DNA from: Campylobacteraceae bacterium
GTDB lineage: Bacteria > Campylobacterota > Campylobacteria > Campylobacterales > Sulfurovaceae
Assembly (NCBI GenBank): GCA_027065045.1
Contig: JAMOOX010000041.1
Span: 60,424-124,423, forward strand
DNA: 64,000 bases
Reading direction: 5' to 3'
Position 1 is the first letter of the stretch. Each line of letters starts with the position of its first letter. Below the pieces are notes generated by a model. It was not told where the DNA came from. It was given only the letters and a program-made list of their open reading frames with translations, and ran no database searches. Shown here piece after piece: positions 25,854-34,947 of this stretch. Both the position numbers and the translations under genes were made by a program.

Positions 25854-25861
25854 TATAAAAG

Positions 25862-25882
25862 ATGGTGGATAAATTCCACCAT
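25862..25882 (+). terminator. hairpin at the end of psrABC
   Basis: Arms ATGGTGGA and TCCACCAT with a 5-base loop, 9 bases after the psrC stop. The following TATATACTCTC is only weakly T-rich, so termination may be partial. The GC-rich stem stands out from the surrounding sequence. Confidence 0.55.
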
Positions 25883-25904
25883 ATATACTCTCTCAAAGTT
25901 GTGT

Positions 25905-25910
25905 TATAAT
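25905..25910 (+). promoter_or_regulatory. -10 element directly before a start codon
   Basis: TATAAT ends 6 bases before ATG 25917, where transcription would start. No ribosome site fits in the gap, so the message may be leaderless. Confidence 0.45.
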
Positions 25911-25916
25911 ACCACT

Positions 25917-26516
25917 ATGAATAATAAAAAAGCCTTTACCTTAATTGAGATGTTAATATCTATCTTATTAATGACTCTAATTGTTGCTACTATGATGTTT
26001 GCATTTAAATATAGTATTAATGAATTTAAACGAATAGACTCTCTTGTACCTCAAAAAGTCTTAAAATATCATCAATTAGCATCTTTAATTAATGGTATGT
26101 TTCCTTATGTTATAGAGGTTCAAAGAGGATTTGAAAAGAAAAAATATGAGGCTTATATCTATCTCAAAGAGGACTCATTAGAGTTTATATCCAAAAATCC
26201 AATATATAGCGATAAAATATCTATATCCAAACTAAAATGTGATGATGGGAAGCTAAAATATTATGAGAAATTATTATACTCTAAAGATAGTAATTACCTT
26301 AAACCAAAAATAGAAGAGAGCGATTTTAGAGATATATTTTATCAAGATTTAGATAGTTGTATTTTTAGTTATGAGTTAAATAAAGGTAGAGATAACCCTA
26401 CTCTAATAAGAGTTAAAACAACAACTGATAATAAAACCAAAGAGTATATATTCACCCCTGTTATAGATATTAATAATACCCGTATTATACTACAACTCAA
26501 TACAAAGATATTTTAA
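25917..26516 (+). CDS. type II secretion minor pseudopilin-like protein (GspJ-like)
   Basis: A 199-residue protein with a type IV prepilin leader: a short basic start, then AFTLIEMLISILL with Glu at +5, the mark of PilD-processed pilins. The residue before the cleavage site is Ala rather than Gly. The rest is a globular domain with no recognised motif. Position directly before a GspK-like gene, sharing the A of its stop with the next ATG, suggests the GspJ (PulJ) role at the pseudopilus tip. I chose ATG 25917 because upstream in-frame codons run into the -10 box. Confidence 0.72.
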   Translation: MNNKKAFTLIEMLISILLMTLIVATMMFAFKYSINEFKRIDSLVPQKVLKYHQLASLINGMFPYVIEVQRGFEKKKYEAYIYLKEDSLEFISKNPIYSDKISISKLKCDDGKLKYYEKLLYSKDSNYLKPKIEESDFRDIFYQDLDSCIFSYELNKGRDNPTLIRVKTTTDNKTKEYIFTPVIDINNTRIILQLNTKIF

Positions 26517-27406
26517 TGAAAAAAGCTTATGTACTCTCTATTATACTCTGGATAGTAGCAGGAATGGGTAGTATTACAATATTCCTAAGTTCTATTGCTA
26601 AAGAGAGAGTAGGTATATCATCAAAAATAGAAGATAAACTCAAAGCCCAAATAAAAGCTCAAGAGACACTAGAGATTATCAAATTTTATAGCTCTACAGG
26701 AAAATTTAGATTTAATAAAATCATCAACTCACACTTAGAGGATTTAAATATTCCTAGTGAAATATATATAGATGGTAGAGAGATGATAATTAATGATACT
26801 AATATATCTATAATGGATAGTGGAGGATTATTTAATCTACTATTTCTTGATGGAGGTAGATTGGGTAAAGAGTTAGATAAAAATAATGCAAATATTATAA
26901 AAGATAGTATATATGATTGGGTTGATGATGATATATTTATGAAACTAAATGGGGCAGAAGATGATTATTATAGAGTTATTAGCGATGATAAATATGAAGC
27001 AAGAGATAAAAGAGGTATTCAAGATATAGAAGAACTTAAACTTATCAAGGGTATAGATGGAGATAAAATCAGTGAGATAAAAGATGATTTTGTATATGCC
27101 CATACTCATAAAAATAATCTATCTGTTATATCAAAAGAGAGATTTAAATATGTTATGGATATATCAAATATATATAGAGATGAAATTTTTGCCCCTAGAG
27201 AAGAGGGGGATATGATAGGCTTTGTAAATGCTATAAATAAATTAAAAATCCCAAACTTTATGTATCTATATGGATTTTACCCATCAAAAGTATTAAGAGT
27301 AGATATTAAATCAAACTATAAAAATGCCATAGGAGTAATAAACTCTACAATAGAGGTACACTTTGCAAATAAAGAGAGATTTACATATAAATATAATGAG
27401 TTTTAA
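26516..27406 (+). CDS. type II secretion minor pseudopilin GspK-like
   Basis: A 296-residue protein with an N-terminal hydrophobic helix (residues 5-25) but without the classic F-T-L-I-E. GspK hallmarks follow: DWVDDD and NGAEDDYY (about 139-157), then the helix-hairpin part DIEELKLIKGI. GspK caps the pseudopilus together with GspI and GspJ. The start overlaps the stop of the GspJ-like gene (TAATG). The other secretion genes are not in the window except possibly the pilin-like gene at 36068. Confidence 0.8.
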   Translation: MKKAYVLSIILWIVAGMGSITIFLSSIAKERVGISSKIEDKLKAQIKAQETLEIIKFYSSTGKFRFNKIINSHLEDLNIPSEIYIDGREMIINDTNISIMDSGGLFNLLFLDGGRLGKELDKNNANIIKDSIYDWVDDDIFMKLNGAEDDYYRVISDDKYEARDKRGIQDIEELKLIKGIDGDKISEIKDDFVYAHTHKNNLSVISKERFKYVMDISNIYRDEIFAPREEGDMIGFVNAINKLKIPNFMYLYGFYPSKVLRVDIKSNYKNAIGVINSTIEVHFANKERFTYKYNEF

Positions 27407-27429
27407 AATTATATCTACTCTTTTAAGAT

Positions 27430-28719
27430 TTAATCTAATCTCATTCGCACAGACTCCTCATGAGCAGTTAGCCCCTCTACATTTGCTATCAATGCACAAG
27501 CCTCACCAATCTCATTAATCCCCTCTCTACTCATAGATATAATAGATGATTTTTTCAAAAAGTTATCTACACTTAGAGGTGAATAAAATTTAGCTGTCCC
27601 ACCCGTTGGTAAGGTATGATTTGGTCCTGCTACATAATCTCCTATTGGTTCAGGTGTATAAGCACCCAAAAATATCGCCCCTGCATGTCTAATTTTGCTC
27701 AAAAGCTCCATTGGATTAGATGTAACTACTTCAAGGTGTTCTGGTGCTATATCATTCATAAGCTCTATCGCCATATCCATATTATCAGCTATGATTATAG
27801 CCCCTCTTTTTTCAATAGACTCTCTTGCTATATCTTCTCTACTTAGAGTTTTAAGTAATCTCTCTACTTCATCACTTACCTTGCGAGCTAAATCCTCATC
27901 AGTTGTAATCATAATAGAACTTGCCATCTGGTCATGTTCTGCTTGAGATAACAAATCAATCGCCATAAAATCAGCTCTAGCACTACTATCTGCTAATATT
28001 CCAATCTCACTAGGTCCTGCTATCATATCAATATTTACTTCACCATATACAAGTTTTTTAGCCGTAGCTACAAATATATTACCCGGTCCTGTGATGACAT
28101 CAACTTTTGGAATAGACTCTGTCCCATAAGCCATAGCACCAATAGCACTTGCCCCACCAACTTTAAATAGTTTTTTGATACCACATAGATGACAACCTGC
28201 TAAAAGAAGCTCATTTATCTCATTATCAGGTGTAGGAGTACAAACCACAATATCTTTAACACCTGCTACAATAGCAGGAATAGCATTCATAAGCAAACTA
28301 CTAGGATACGCAGCTTTTCCCCCTGGGATATATAACCCTGCTCTATCTACTGCCGTTACCTTTTGACCCAACATATTACCATTATCTTCAAAATCAATCC
28401 ACGACTTTGGCATAAGTTTTTGGTGATATGACTCTATTCTATCATAAGCTAAATGCAGGGCGTCTCTTAGATTACTATCAATATTTTCATAAGCTTTTTT
28501 CATATCATCTACTGATACTATTAACTCATTATCATCTATGGGAGTCCATCTATCAAATTTGGCAATTTGTAATTTAAGTGCTTTGTTTCCACCATTTTTA
28601 ATCTCTTTTAAAAGTGAATTAACAGTATCTGTAACACTATCAATATCCATAGCACCTCTTGCTAAAAGCTCATTAAATTCATCTTGGAAATTATCATCTG
28701 TTGTTTTAAATATTTTCAT
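27430..28719 (-). CDS. hisD: histidinol dehydrogenase
   Basis: A 429-residue zinc enzyme catalysing the last two NAD-dependent steps of histidine synthesis. Typical segments are RAGLYIPGGKAAYPSS (residues 121-136), DVITGPGN, AGPSEI, SQAEHDQ with a zinc-binding Gln-His pair, and AGPNHTLPTGGTA near the end. The length is standard. A ribosome site AAGGG precedes the start. No other his genes are adjacent, and it converges on the GspK-like gene across 23 bases. Confidence 0.97.
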   Translation of the reverse strand: MKIFKTTDDNFQDEFNELLARGAMDIDSVTDTVNSLLKEIKNGGNKALKLQIAKFDRWTPIDDNELIVSVDDMKKAYENIDSNLRDALHLAYDRIESYHQKLMPKSWIDFEDNGNMLGQKVTAVDRAGLYIPGGKAAYPSSLLMNAIPAIVAGVKDIVVCTPTPDNEINELLLAGCHLCGIKKLFKVGGASAIGAMAYGTESIPKVDVITGPGNIFVATAKKLVYGEVNIDMIAGPSEIGILADSSARADFMAIDLLSQAEHDQMASSIMITTDEDLARKVSDEVERLLKTLSREDIARESIEKRGAIIIADNMDMAIELMNDIAPEHLEVVTSNPMELLSKIRHAGAIFLGAYTPEPIGDYVAGPNHTLPTGGTAKFYSPLSVDNFLKKSSIISMSREGINEIGEACALIANVEGLTAHEESVRMRLD

Positions 28720-28837
28720 TTTTTACCCTTATATAGTAGGCTTTATCCTACTGTAAAACTAAAAGAAGTATATCTAAAAACCTATGAAATTATAATAAAG
28801 GAGATTGCACCAAAATTTTAATTTAAATAAAAAAAGC

Positions 28838-28843
28838 TATAAT
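28838..28843 (+). promoter_or_regulatory. mqnD -10 element
   Basis: TATAAT (in GCTATAAT) lies 47 bases before mqnD in the divergent gap to hisD. The leader carries the AAGGA ribosome site. Confidence 0.45.
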
Positions 28844-28890
28844 AAAATAAAAAGCCAAAAGATGAACTTTTAATCTAGGTAAGGAAAAAA

Positions 28891-29754
28891 ATGAAAAAAA
28901 TAAGTTTAGCACACTCACCAGATGCTGATGATATATTTATGTATTATGCGATTAAGTTTGGTTGGGTAGATAGTAGAGGTTATGAGATTGAGAGTATAGG
29001 ATTAGATATTGAGACTCTAAATGTAGAGGCACTTAAAGGTAGTTATGATATTAGTGCTATTAGTTTTGGGGCATACCCATATCTCAAAGATGATTATGCC
29101 CTATTACGAACTGCTGTAAGCTTTGGAGAGGGGTATGGACCTAAGCTTATCAAGAAAAAGGGTATAGAGTTAAAGAGAAATTTCAAAGTAGCACTATCAG
29201 GAAAATATACAACAAACGCTATGCTTTTTAGAATATATTATCCAAATGCAAGAGTAGTATATATGGACTTTTTGGAGATAGAAAAAGCTGTAATAGATGG
29301 AGAGGTTGATGCAGGAGTATTAATTCATGAGTCTATATTAGATTTTGATGATAGCTTAGAGGTAGAAAAGGAATTATGGGATATTTGGATAGAACTTGCC
29401 AAAGAGGAGTTACCATTGCCATTAGGTGGTATGGCTATTCGTCGCTCAATCCCACTTAATCGTGCTATTGAATTAGAAGAGATTTTAATTGATGGTGTAA
29501 AGGTAGCAAATGAGAAAAAAGTAGAACTATGCCAAAAATTAGAAGAGGAAAATCTTGTGCGAATAGGTAGTGATATGTTAAATAAATATCTTGATATGTA
29601 TGCTTCTGATGACTCTATTGAACTTAGCGATATTCAACTCAAAGCCCTTGATAGATTATATGAGATAGGATTTGAGAATGGAGTATTTGATAAACCTATA
29701 AAGACTATTGATTATTTAATTCCTAAAGAGTATAAAGAGTTGAGAGAGTTGTAA
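28891..29754 (+). CDS. mqnD: 1,4-dihydroxy-6-naphthoate synthase
   Basis: A 287-residue enzyme of the futalosine route to menaquinone, converting cyclic dehypoxanthine futalosine to 1,4-dihydroxy-6-naphthoate. The start HSPDADDIFMYYA (residues 8-20), the DISAISFGAYPYL segment and GEGYGPKLI are family-specific. The fold is of the periplasmic-binding-protein type but no leader is present, as expected. Menaquinone is the quinone used by the psr, SQR and nuo systems in this window. The MazF-like gene starts on the base after its stop (TAAATG), so they are cotranscribed. Confidence 0.95.
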   Translation: MKKISLAHSPDADDIFMYYAIKFGWVDSRGYEIESIGLDIETLNVEALKGSYDISAISFGAYPYLKDDYALLRTAVSFGEGYGPKLIKKKGIELKRNFKVALSGKYTTNAMLFRIYYPNARVVYMDFLEIEKAVIDGEVDAGVLIHESILDFDDSLEVEKELWDIWIELAKEELPLPLGGMAIRRSIPLNRAIELEEILIDGVKVANEKKVELCQKLEEENLVRIGSDMLNKYLDMYASDDSIELSDIQLKALDRLYEIGFENGVFDKPIKTIDYLIPKEYKELREL

Positions 29755-30192
29755 ATGTATAAAGATTTTGATAAATGGAATGAGATAAAAAAATCTACTA
29801 ACTCTTCTAATAGAAAAGTATATTTTAAAGAACGAGATATTTTTTATATTAAAATAGGTGAAAATATTGGCTTTGAACAGAGTGGTAAAGGAGATATGTT
29901 CTTAAGACCCGTTGTTGTGCTTAAAAAGTTTAATAATAATTTTTTTATGGGTGTGCCTATTACTACTACAATTAAAAAAGGTATATATTATTTTGAATTT
30001 AAATTTACAAATAAAAAAAGTAATGCTATTTTATCACAAATGAAATCGTTTGATATTAAACGAATAAAACATAAAATAGGAATGATTAGTGAAAGAAATT
30101 TTATAAAATTAAAAAGCAAAATTACAAATTTATATGGAAATATGTTAGCTTCACCCAAAGGTGAAGACGATCCCGAAGGAATTTGTAAGTGA
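29755..30192 (+). CDS. MazF/PemK-family toxin-like protein without antitoxin
   Basis: A 145-residue protein with the MazF/PemK core: ERDIFYIKIGENIGFEQ (from about residue 26), then RPVVVLKK, a small hydrophobic strand, and the late RIKHKIGMIS with the conserved serine region. MazF proteins are mRNA endonucleases. The first 25 residues (FDKWNEIKK) form an extension found in one branch. The last 13 residues are unusually rich in Pro, Gly and acid (PKGEDDPEG). No antitoxin gene is adjacent: mqnD ends immediately before and murB follows 42 bases on. It may be a domesticated or solitary toxin. Confidence 0.8.
   Translation: MYKDFDKWNEIKKSTNSSNRKVYFKERDIFYIKIGENIGFEQSGKGDMFLRPVVVLKKFNNNFFMGVPITTTIKKGIYYFEFKFTNKKSNAILSQMKSFDIKRIKHKIGMISERNFIKLKSKITNLYGNMLASPKGEDDPEGICK
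30149..30166 (+). other. GC-rich hairpin inside the end of the mazF-like gene
   Basis: Arms CTTCACC and GGTGAAG around CAAA, followed by ATCCCGAAGG. The segment is clearly richer in G and C than its surroundings and encodes the odd acidic tail. No T-run follows, so it is not a standard terminator. It may be a captured repeat element. Confidence 0.4.
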
Positions 30193-30234
30193 ATTATAAC
30201 ATAAATATACAATTAAATCAAATCAAGGTTTAAA

Positions 30235-31020
30235 ATGAAAATTAAAACAATAAATTTCAAAAAATTCTCAAGCATCAAAGTAGGTACTCTAATAGATGTA
30301 TTAATAATAGAAAGAGATGATAATATACCAACTGATAGGTTTATAATTGGTGGTGCTAATAATCTATTGGTATCTCCTAATCCACCTCCTCTTATGATGT
30401 TATCTAAAGATTATGATTATATTAAATTAGAAGATAATAGACTAATTATTGGTGGTGCTACTAAGAGTGGTAAAATCTTCTCTTTTGTTAAAAAGCATAA
30501 TATCGCAGGATTTGAATTTCTCTCAAAATTACCAGGGACTTTAGGTGGATTGGTGGCTATGAATGCAGGGCTTAAAGATAGAGAGATTTTTAATCTAATT
30601 TATAGTGTTAAGATAGGTGATAATTACATATTAAAAGATGATATAGATTATGGATATAGATATGCTAGACTTGATGGAGTCGTAACAGAAGTTATATTTG
30701 ATATTAAGTATGGATTTGATAGTAGTGAAGTAGAAATACTTAAATCTATGAGAGCTAATCAACCCTCAAATCCTAGTGCTGGTTCTGCTTTTAAAAATCC
30801 TATTGGAGATTATGCAGGACGGCTTATTGATGAGATTGGATTAAAGGGAATGAGAGTAGGTGATATGGCTTGGAGTGATATTCATGCTAATTTTTTGGTA
30901 AATTTGGGAGATGGTAAATATGAAGATGCAATTTATCTTATTAATGAAGCCAAAGGTAGAATCAAAGATAAATTTAATATAGAACTTCAAGAGGAGATTT
31001 TGATTTTAGAAAAAAGATGA
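30235..31020 (+). CDS. murB: UDP-N-acetylmuramate dehydrogenase
   Basis: A 261-residue FAD enzyme reducing UDP-GlcNAc enolpyruvate to UDP-MurNAc. FAD-binding GGANNLLV (39-46), the LPGTLGGLVAMNAG stretch near 100-113, the catalytic serine in AGSAFKNP, and the C-terminal glutamate region are visible. At 261 residues it is the short form common in Campylobacterota. It starts 42 bases after the MazF-like gene and converges on proB with 7 bases between. Confidence 0.94.
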   Translation: MKIKTINFKKFSSIKVGTLIDVLIIERDDNIPTDRFIIGGANNLLVSPNPPPLMMLSKDYDYIKLEDNRLIIGGATKSGKIFSFVKKHNIAGFEFLSKLPGTLGGLVAMNAGLKDREIFNLIYSVKIGDNYILKDDIDYGYRYARLDGVVTEVIFDIKYGFDSSEVEILKSMRANQPSNPSAGSAFKNPIGDYAGRLIDEIGLKGMRVGDMAWSDIHANFLVNLGDGKYEDAIYLINEAKGRIKDKFNIELQEEILILEKR

Positions 31021-31027
31021 TTATTGA

Positions 31028-31795
31028 TTAATTATCTTTTTTACTAAATAGAGTCCCCTTATTATGAATACCCTTCATTAAAAATTCTCTTGCCGTCGTC
31101 AAATCAAAACCACTACACAAAAACATCTCTTTGTTATTATTCATAATATACTCACCTGCTTTTAGCTTTGTTACAATTCCACCTGTGGCAAATTGGCTAT
31201 TTGGGGTATGGGCTTGTGTGAGTTCATTATCTTCAATTTTATTTACTATTTTTCTAATCGTTGCATTTGGGTTATCTTTTGGGTTACTATCATAATATCC
31301 CTCAATATCACTTAAAATTATTAACATATCAGAGTTTGTATATTGTGCTACATGGGCTGATAGTTGGTCATTATCTCCAAAGAGTTGGTCTGGTGTAGTA
31401 GATATATCATTCTCATTTACGATTGGTAGTATATTATTTTCTAATGTTGTATCTATAATTTGTTGAAATATTTTGGTACGAGTGCGTGAATCAAAATCAT
31501 CTTCAGTGAGTAAGATTTGAGAGGTATTGACATCATAAATATCAAACATACTCTTATAGCTACTCATTAAAATTGGTTGTCCTGCTGATGCTAGAACTTT
31601 TTTGCTGATATGTTGGTTTCTATCAAGTTTGAGTGCTGTATATCCTGCGGCTACTGCTCCTGAACTTACTAATATCACTTCATATTTTTTTCTAGCCTCT
31701 GCAAGGAGTGAGACAAGATTTAGCATTCTCTCTTTTGCGATACTATTTGTATCTGTTAATACAGAACTACCTACTTTAAATACAATTCTTTTCAA
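31028..31795 (-). CDS. proB: glutamate 5-kinase
   Basis: A 255-residue amino acid kinase making gamma-glutamyl phosphate for proline synthesis. Signatures are VFKVGSSVLT (residues 4-13), VSSGAVAAG, NENDIS, and FGDNDQLSAHVA, with the ATP-binding GGIVTKLKA later. It lacks the C-terminal PUA domain of the E. coli enzyme, a known short form. It lies between the convergent murB and the nuoJKL genes on its own strand, starting 17 bases after the nuoL stop, so it may be read as the last gene of that unit. Confidence 0.95.
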   Translation of the reverse strand: MKRIVFKVGSSVLTDTNSIAKERMLNLVSLLAEARKKYEVILVSSGAVAAGYTALKLDRNQHISKKVLASAGQPILMSSYKSMFDIYDVNTSQILLTEDDFDSRTRTKIFQQIIDTTLENNILPIVNENDISTTPDQLFGDNDQLSAHVAQYTNSDMLIILSDIEGYYDSNPKDNPNATIRKIVNKIEDNELTQAHTPNSQFATGGIVTKLKAGEYIMNNNKEMFLCSGFDLTTAREFLMKGIHNKGTLFSKKDN

Positions 31796-31812
31796 ACTTT
31801 AAATCCTTTTTA

Positions 31813-33687
31813 TTATAAGATAGTTAATAGATACAATGAAATAAGTGATACTCCACCTATCATATATAGTGCATAATATCTTACATTTGCACTTTGAGAT
31901 GAGGCAAAATTATAAGCTACTTGTAGATATAGTTGGCTAATACCATCTATAAATCCATCTACTATTTTATTATCTACTATATTATTGAAAAATATAGCAA
32001 CTCTTCTTAATCCTTTGATAAATATAATATTATATACTCTATCTATATAGAATCTATCTACTATAATTTGCTCAAATTTATTATAACTCTTCTCTTGTGA
32101 TGGAAGAAAATATAATCTATATGCTAGAAATATACCTAATAGAGAGACACTCATACTAATAAGTGCTAATATATACTCTAATTTATGTGAGCTATGTTGT
32201 ATATGCTCATCTAAAGCTAGAAATGATGAAAATGAGTTACTGCCTCCATAAGCCTCATTAGCACCCAAAAATCCAACAACAATAGAACCAAATGCTAGGA
32301 TATATAGAGGGTATATTAGAGTCTTATCAAGGCTTTTAATATTATCATAGCTTTTATCATCTCCAAAAAATACTATAAAAAGCATTTTAAACATATATAA
32401 TGAGGTTAGAAATGCTACAAATACTCCAACTCCCCATATAATATAGTTATGATTTAAAAAAGCAGATGAGAGTATGGCATCTTTGGAGAAAAATCCTGCA
32501 AATGGGAAAATTCCACTAATTGCAAGAGAGGCTATTAACATTACAATAAAAAGTTGTGGTTTATATTTTTTGAGATTACCCATTTTAAATATATTTTGTT
32601 CGTGATGAAGTGATATAATAATAGCACCTGCACCCATAAATAGAAGTGCTTTAAAAAATGCGTGTGTAAAGATATGAAAAATCCCACTACTATAAGCACC
32701 CAATCCAACTGCTACAAACATATATCCAAGTTGGCTCATAGTAGAGTATGCCAAAATCTTTTTAATATCATCTTGATATAGTGCTACTACTGCCCCAAAT
32801 AGAGCCGATGATATACCAATAAATGCTATAAACTCTCCAATAGATGGTATCTCATTATATAAAAATCCAAATCTTGCTACCATATAGACACCTGCTGTTA
32901 CCATTGTAGCTGCATGGATAAGAGCTGATACAGGAGTAGGTCCTGCCATAGCATCAGGAAGCCAAACAAATAGAGGTAGTTGAGCAGATTTACCCATAGC
33001 ACCAACAAATAGAAAAAACCCTATAATACTAAGAGTATGATTATCTATTAGTGATATACTATTTTTAATATCTATAAACTCATATCCATTACCCTCTAAA
33101 GATATAAATAGTGTAGCAAGGGCTATTATAAATCCAAAATCCCCTACACGATTGACTATAAAGGCTTTATTTGCTGATGTGATATTATCATACCCTTGAT
33201 GGTAATATCCAATTAATAGATAAGAAGCAAGTCCTACAAGTTCCCACCCAATAAACATTATAATAGGATTTGATGCCAATACAAGAAGCAACATACTACC
33301 TAAGAAAAAATGAAAATAGGCAAAAAATTTACCAAATCCATCATCATCACTCATATATGAAGTGGCATATATATGTATAAGCATACCAATAAATGATATA
33401 AAACTTATCATCACTACACTTAATCTATCTGCTATAAATCTCAAATCAATTTGAAACTCTCCTACATCTATCCAGTTAAAAAGATAACTCTCTAATATAT
33501 AACTGCTACTATGTTGTGTGCTATTATATATAATAATAAAAGTTAAAATTGTAACAATTACAGGGGTCGTAACTGCTATTATATTATATAACTTTTTTTC
33601 TATTTTGAGATTGGATAGATAAAGAGATGCCAAAACCATAGAGGATATAAATGGTAATATTACAATAAGAGCCAAAATTATACTCAT
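31813..33687 (-). CDS. nuoL: NADH-quinone oxidoreductase subunit L
   Basis: A 624-residue antiporter-like proton channel subunit of complex I. It has many helices, the central lysine and glutamate helices (GWELVGLASYLLIGYY, WLPDAMAGPTPVSALIHAATMV), and a C-terminal lateral helix segment. The length is normal. Its start overlaps the nuoK stop by 4 bases. nuoM, normally next, is not here; it lies on the other strand at 36767. This makes nuoJKL a separated fragment of the usual nuo operon. Confidence 0.96.
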   Translation of the reverse strand: MSIILALIVILPFISSMVLASLYLSNLKIEKKLYNIIAVTTPVIVTILTFIIIYNSTQHSSSYILESYLFNWIDVGEFQIDLRFIADRLSVVMISFISFIGMLIHIYATSYMSDDDGFGKFFAYFHFFLGSMLLLVLASNPIIMFIGWELVGLASYLLIGYYHQGYDNITSANKAFIVNRVGDFGFIIALATLFISLEGNGYEFIDIKNSISLIDNHTLSIIGFFLFVGAMGKSAQLPLFVWLPDAMAGPTPVSALIHAATMVTAGVYMVARFGFLYNEIPSIGEFIAFIGISSALFGAVVALYQDDIKKILAYSTMSQLGYMFVAVGLGAYSSGIFHIFTHAFFKALLFMGAGAIIISLHHEQNIFKMGNLKKYKPQLFIVMLIASLAISGIFPFAGFFSKDAILSSAFLNHNYIIWGVGVFVAFLTSLYMFKMLFIVFFGDDKSYDNIKSLDKTLIYPLYILAFGSIVVGFLGANEAYGGSNSFSSFLALDEHIQHSSHKLEYILALISMSVSLLGIFLAYRLYFLPSQEKSYNKFEQIIVDRFYIDRVYNIIFIKGLRRVAIFFNNIVDNKIVDGFIDGISQLYLQVAYNFASSQSANVRYYALYMIGGVSLISLYLLTIL

Positions 33688-33995
33688 ATACTCTCCTCAT
33701 TTCTAAGATTTGTAAAGGTTTCTGTATCAATAGTCTTGGTGCTTTTATAAAGATATACAATAATTGCTAAAAATATTGATGCCTCTGATGCAATAACAGC
33801 TATCATAAGAAGAGCCATAATAGAGCCATCTTGGGAGTTATTAGCCCTTGAAAATGTAGCTAATATTAGGTTTACACTACTTAACATTAATTCAATAGAT
33901 AGATATATTACAAAAAGATTTTTACGGATAGTAAGCCCCAACAGCCCTATACCAAAAAGGATTGTAGCTAAATATAAAAAATGGTGAGGAGTCAT
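33684..33995 (-). CDS. nuoK: NADH-quinone oxidoreductase subunit K
   Basis: A 103-residue three-helix membrane subunit of complex I with the conserved glutamates in helices two and three (IYLSIELMLSSVNL, ASEASIFLAIIV). It overlaps nuoJ and nuoL by 4 bases each (ATGA type), so the three are translationally coupled. Confidence 0.96.
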   Translation of the reverse strand: MTPHHFLYLATILFGIGLLGLTIRKNLFVIYLSIELMLSSVNLILATFSRANNSQDGSIMALLMIAVIASEASIFLAIIVYLYKSTKTIDTETFTNLRNEESI

Positions 33996-34495
33996 AGATT
34001 GAGCCTTCTTTTAGATATTATAATAGAACCAATTAGAGCTGATAAAAGTAGTATAGATACAATCTCAAAAGGTAGTACCCAATTAGAAAAAAGAGTAGTA
34101 CTTATACTTTGAATTGTCCCAAATGAACTATCCACCTCTACAAATTTAATATCTAATGATGATATAGCTTTGAAAATCACAAGTATAATTGGTAAAATTA
34201 GTATAGAAGATAAAAATATACTTTTGGGTGATACTCTATGTTTTGGAAGGTTATCTCTCTTGATATTTATAGAAGTTATTATCATAAGTGATAGTGTAAC
34301 GACTGCCCCGACACTCACTAATATTTGAGCCAAAAATAGAAAACTTTGATGAAGGAGTGCAAACATCCCAGCCATAGCTATCATAACTAATAAAAAACTA
34401 ATAGCACTATAAACACTCTGTTTAAAGCTAATCATACTAATCGCACCTATTACTAAAAATAGTGCCAAAATAGAAAAAATAATAGACTCTAACAA
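33992..34495 (-). CDS. nuoJ: NADH-quinone oxidoreductase subunit J
   Basis: A 167-residue membrane subunit with five helices. The pi-bulge helix region matches family members (LVSVGAVVTLSLMIITSIN). The start is TTG 34495, with AGGGAG 5 bases upstream. It is the first gene of the leftward nuoJKL piece and so needs its own promoter in the 245-base gap upstream, where I see no strong box for this strand. nuoI, its usual neighbour, lies 17 kb away. Confidence 0.93.
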   Translation of the reverse strand: MLESIIFSILALFLVIGAISMISFKQSVYSAISFLLVMIAMAGMFALLHQSFLFLAQILVSVGAVVTLSLMIITSINIKRDNLPKHRVSPKSIFLSSILILPIILVIFKAISSLDIKFVEVDSSFGTIQSISTTLFSNWVLPFEIVSILLLSALIGSIIISKRRLNL

Positions 34496-34728
34496 CTATA
34501 TCTCCCTTAAATTACCTTATTTCGTAATTATAGTCTTTTTTAGTTAAGTTAATAATATATATGATAAAAAACTCATTATATTTTAAATTAAGTTGGATTG
34601 CAGTATAATATATTAATATAAACTTAAAATATATTATTATAGTAAAGATTTAATAAATTAAAATTATCGGTGGTTCTTTGTCCTATATATTAATAAGGGA
34701 GTTGTTTATATTTGTAGTCTAGTTATGA

Positions 34729-34734
34729 TATAAT
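34729..34734 (+). promoter_or_regulatory. -10 element before the metal-efflux remnant
   Basis: TATAAT ends 6 bases before ATG 34741, the same spacing as at 25905-25910, so the message would be leaderless. The 245-base gap back to nuoJ holds otherwise only AT-rich sequence. Confidence 0.4.
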
Positions 34735-34740
34735 GATAGC

Positions 34741-34947
34741 ATGAAAAAATTTATAAACTTATTAACTCTTATCGCTATAAGTTTCTCAATAGCCCACGGA
34801 GTAATCATTGATACCCATCAAGATAACCACTGTTCTATAAATGAGTTTGTAGTAGAGTTTTCAGAACCTTTGATTCACGATATAGAGGAGCATAATGGAG
34901 ATTTATGTAATACTCATTTTATGTTACATATAGTTATATATACTTAG
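34741..34947 (+). CDS. small secreted protein, first gene of a decayed metal-efflux operon
   Basis: A 68-residue ORF with a signal peptide (residues 1-19, ending SIAHG) and a short mature part with five His and two Cys (DTHQDNHC, HDIEEHNGDLCNTH). Such small His/Cys proteins can head CusCBA/CzcCBA operons in Campylobacterota. Its TAG stop is followed, in the same frame and without a gap, by the CzcA fragment. This suggests a deletion that removed the gene's end and the outer membrane and adaptor genes. The product may be truncated at its C-terminus. Confidence 0.5.
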   Translation: MKKFINLLTLIAISFSIAHGVIIDTHQDNHCSINEFVVEFSEPLIHDIEEHNGDLCNTHFMLHIVIYT

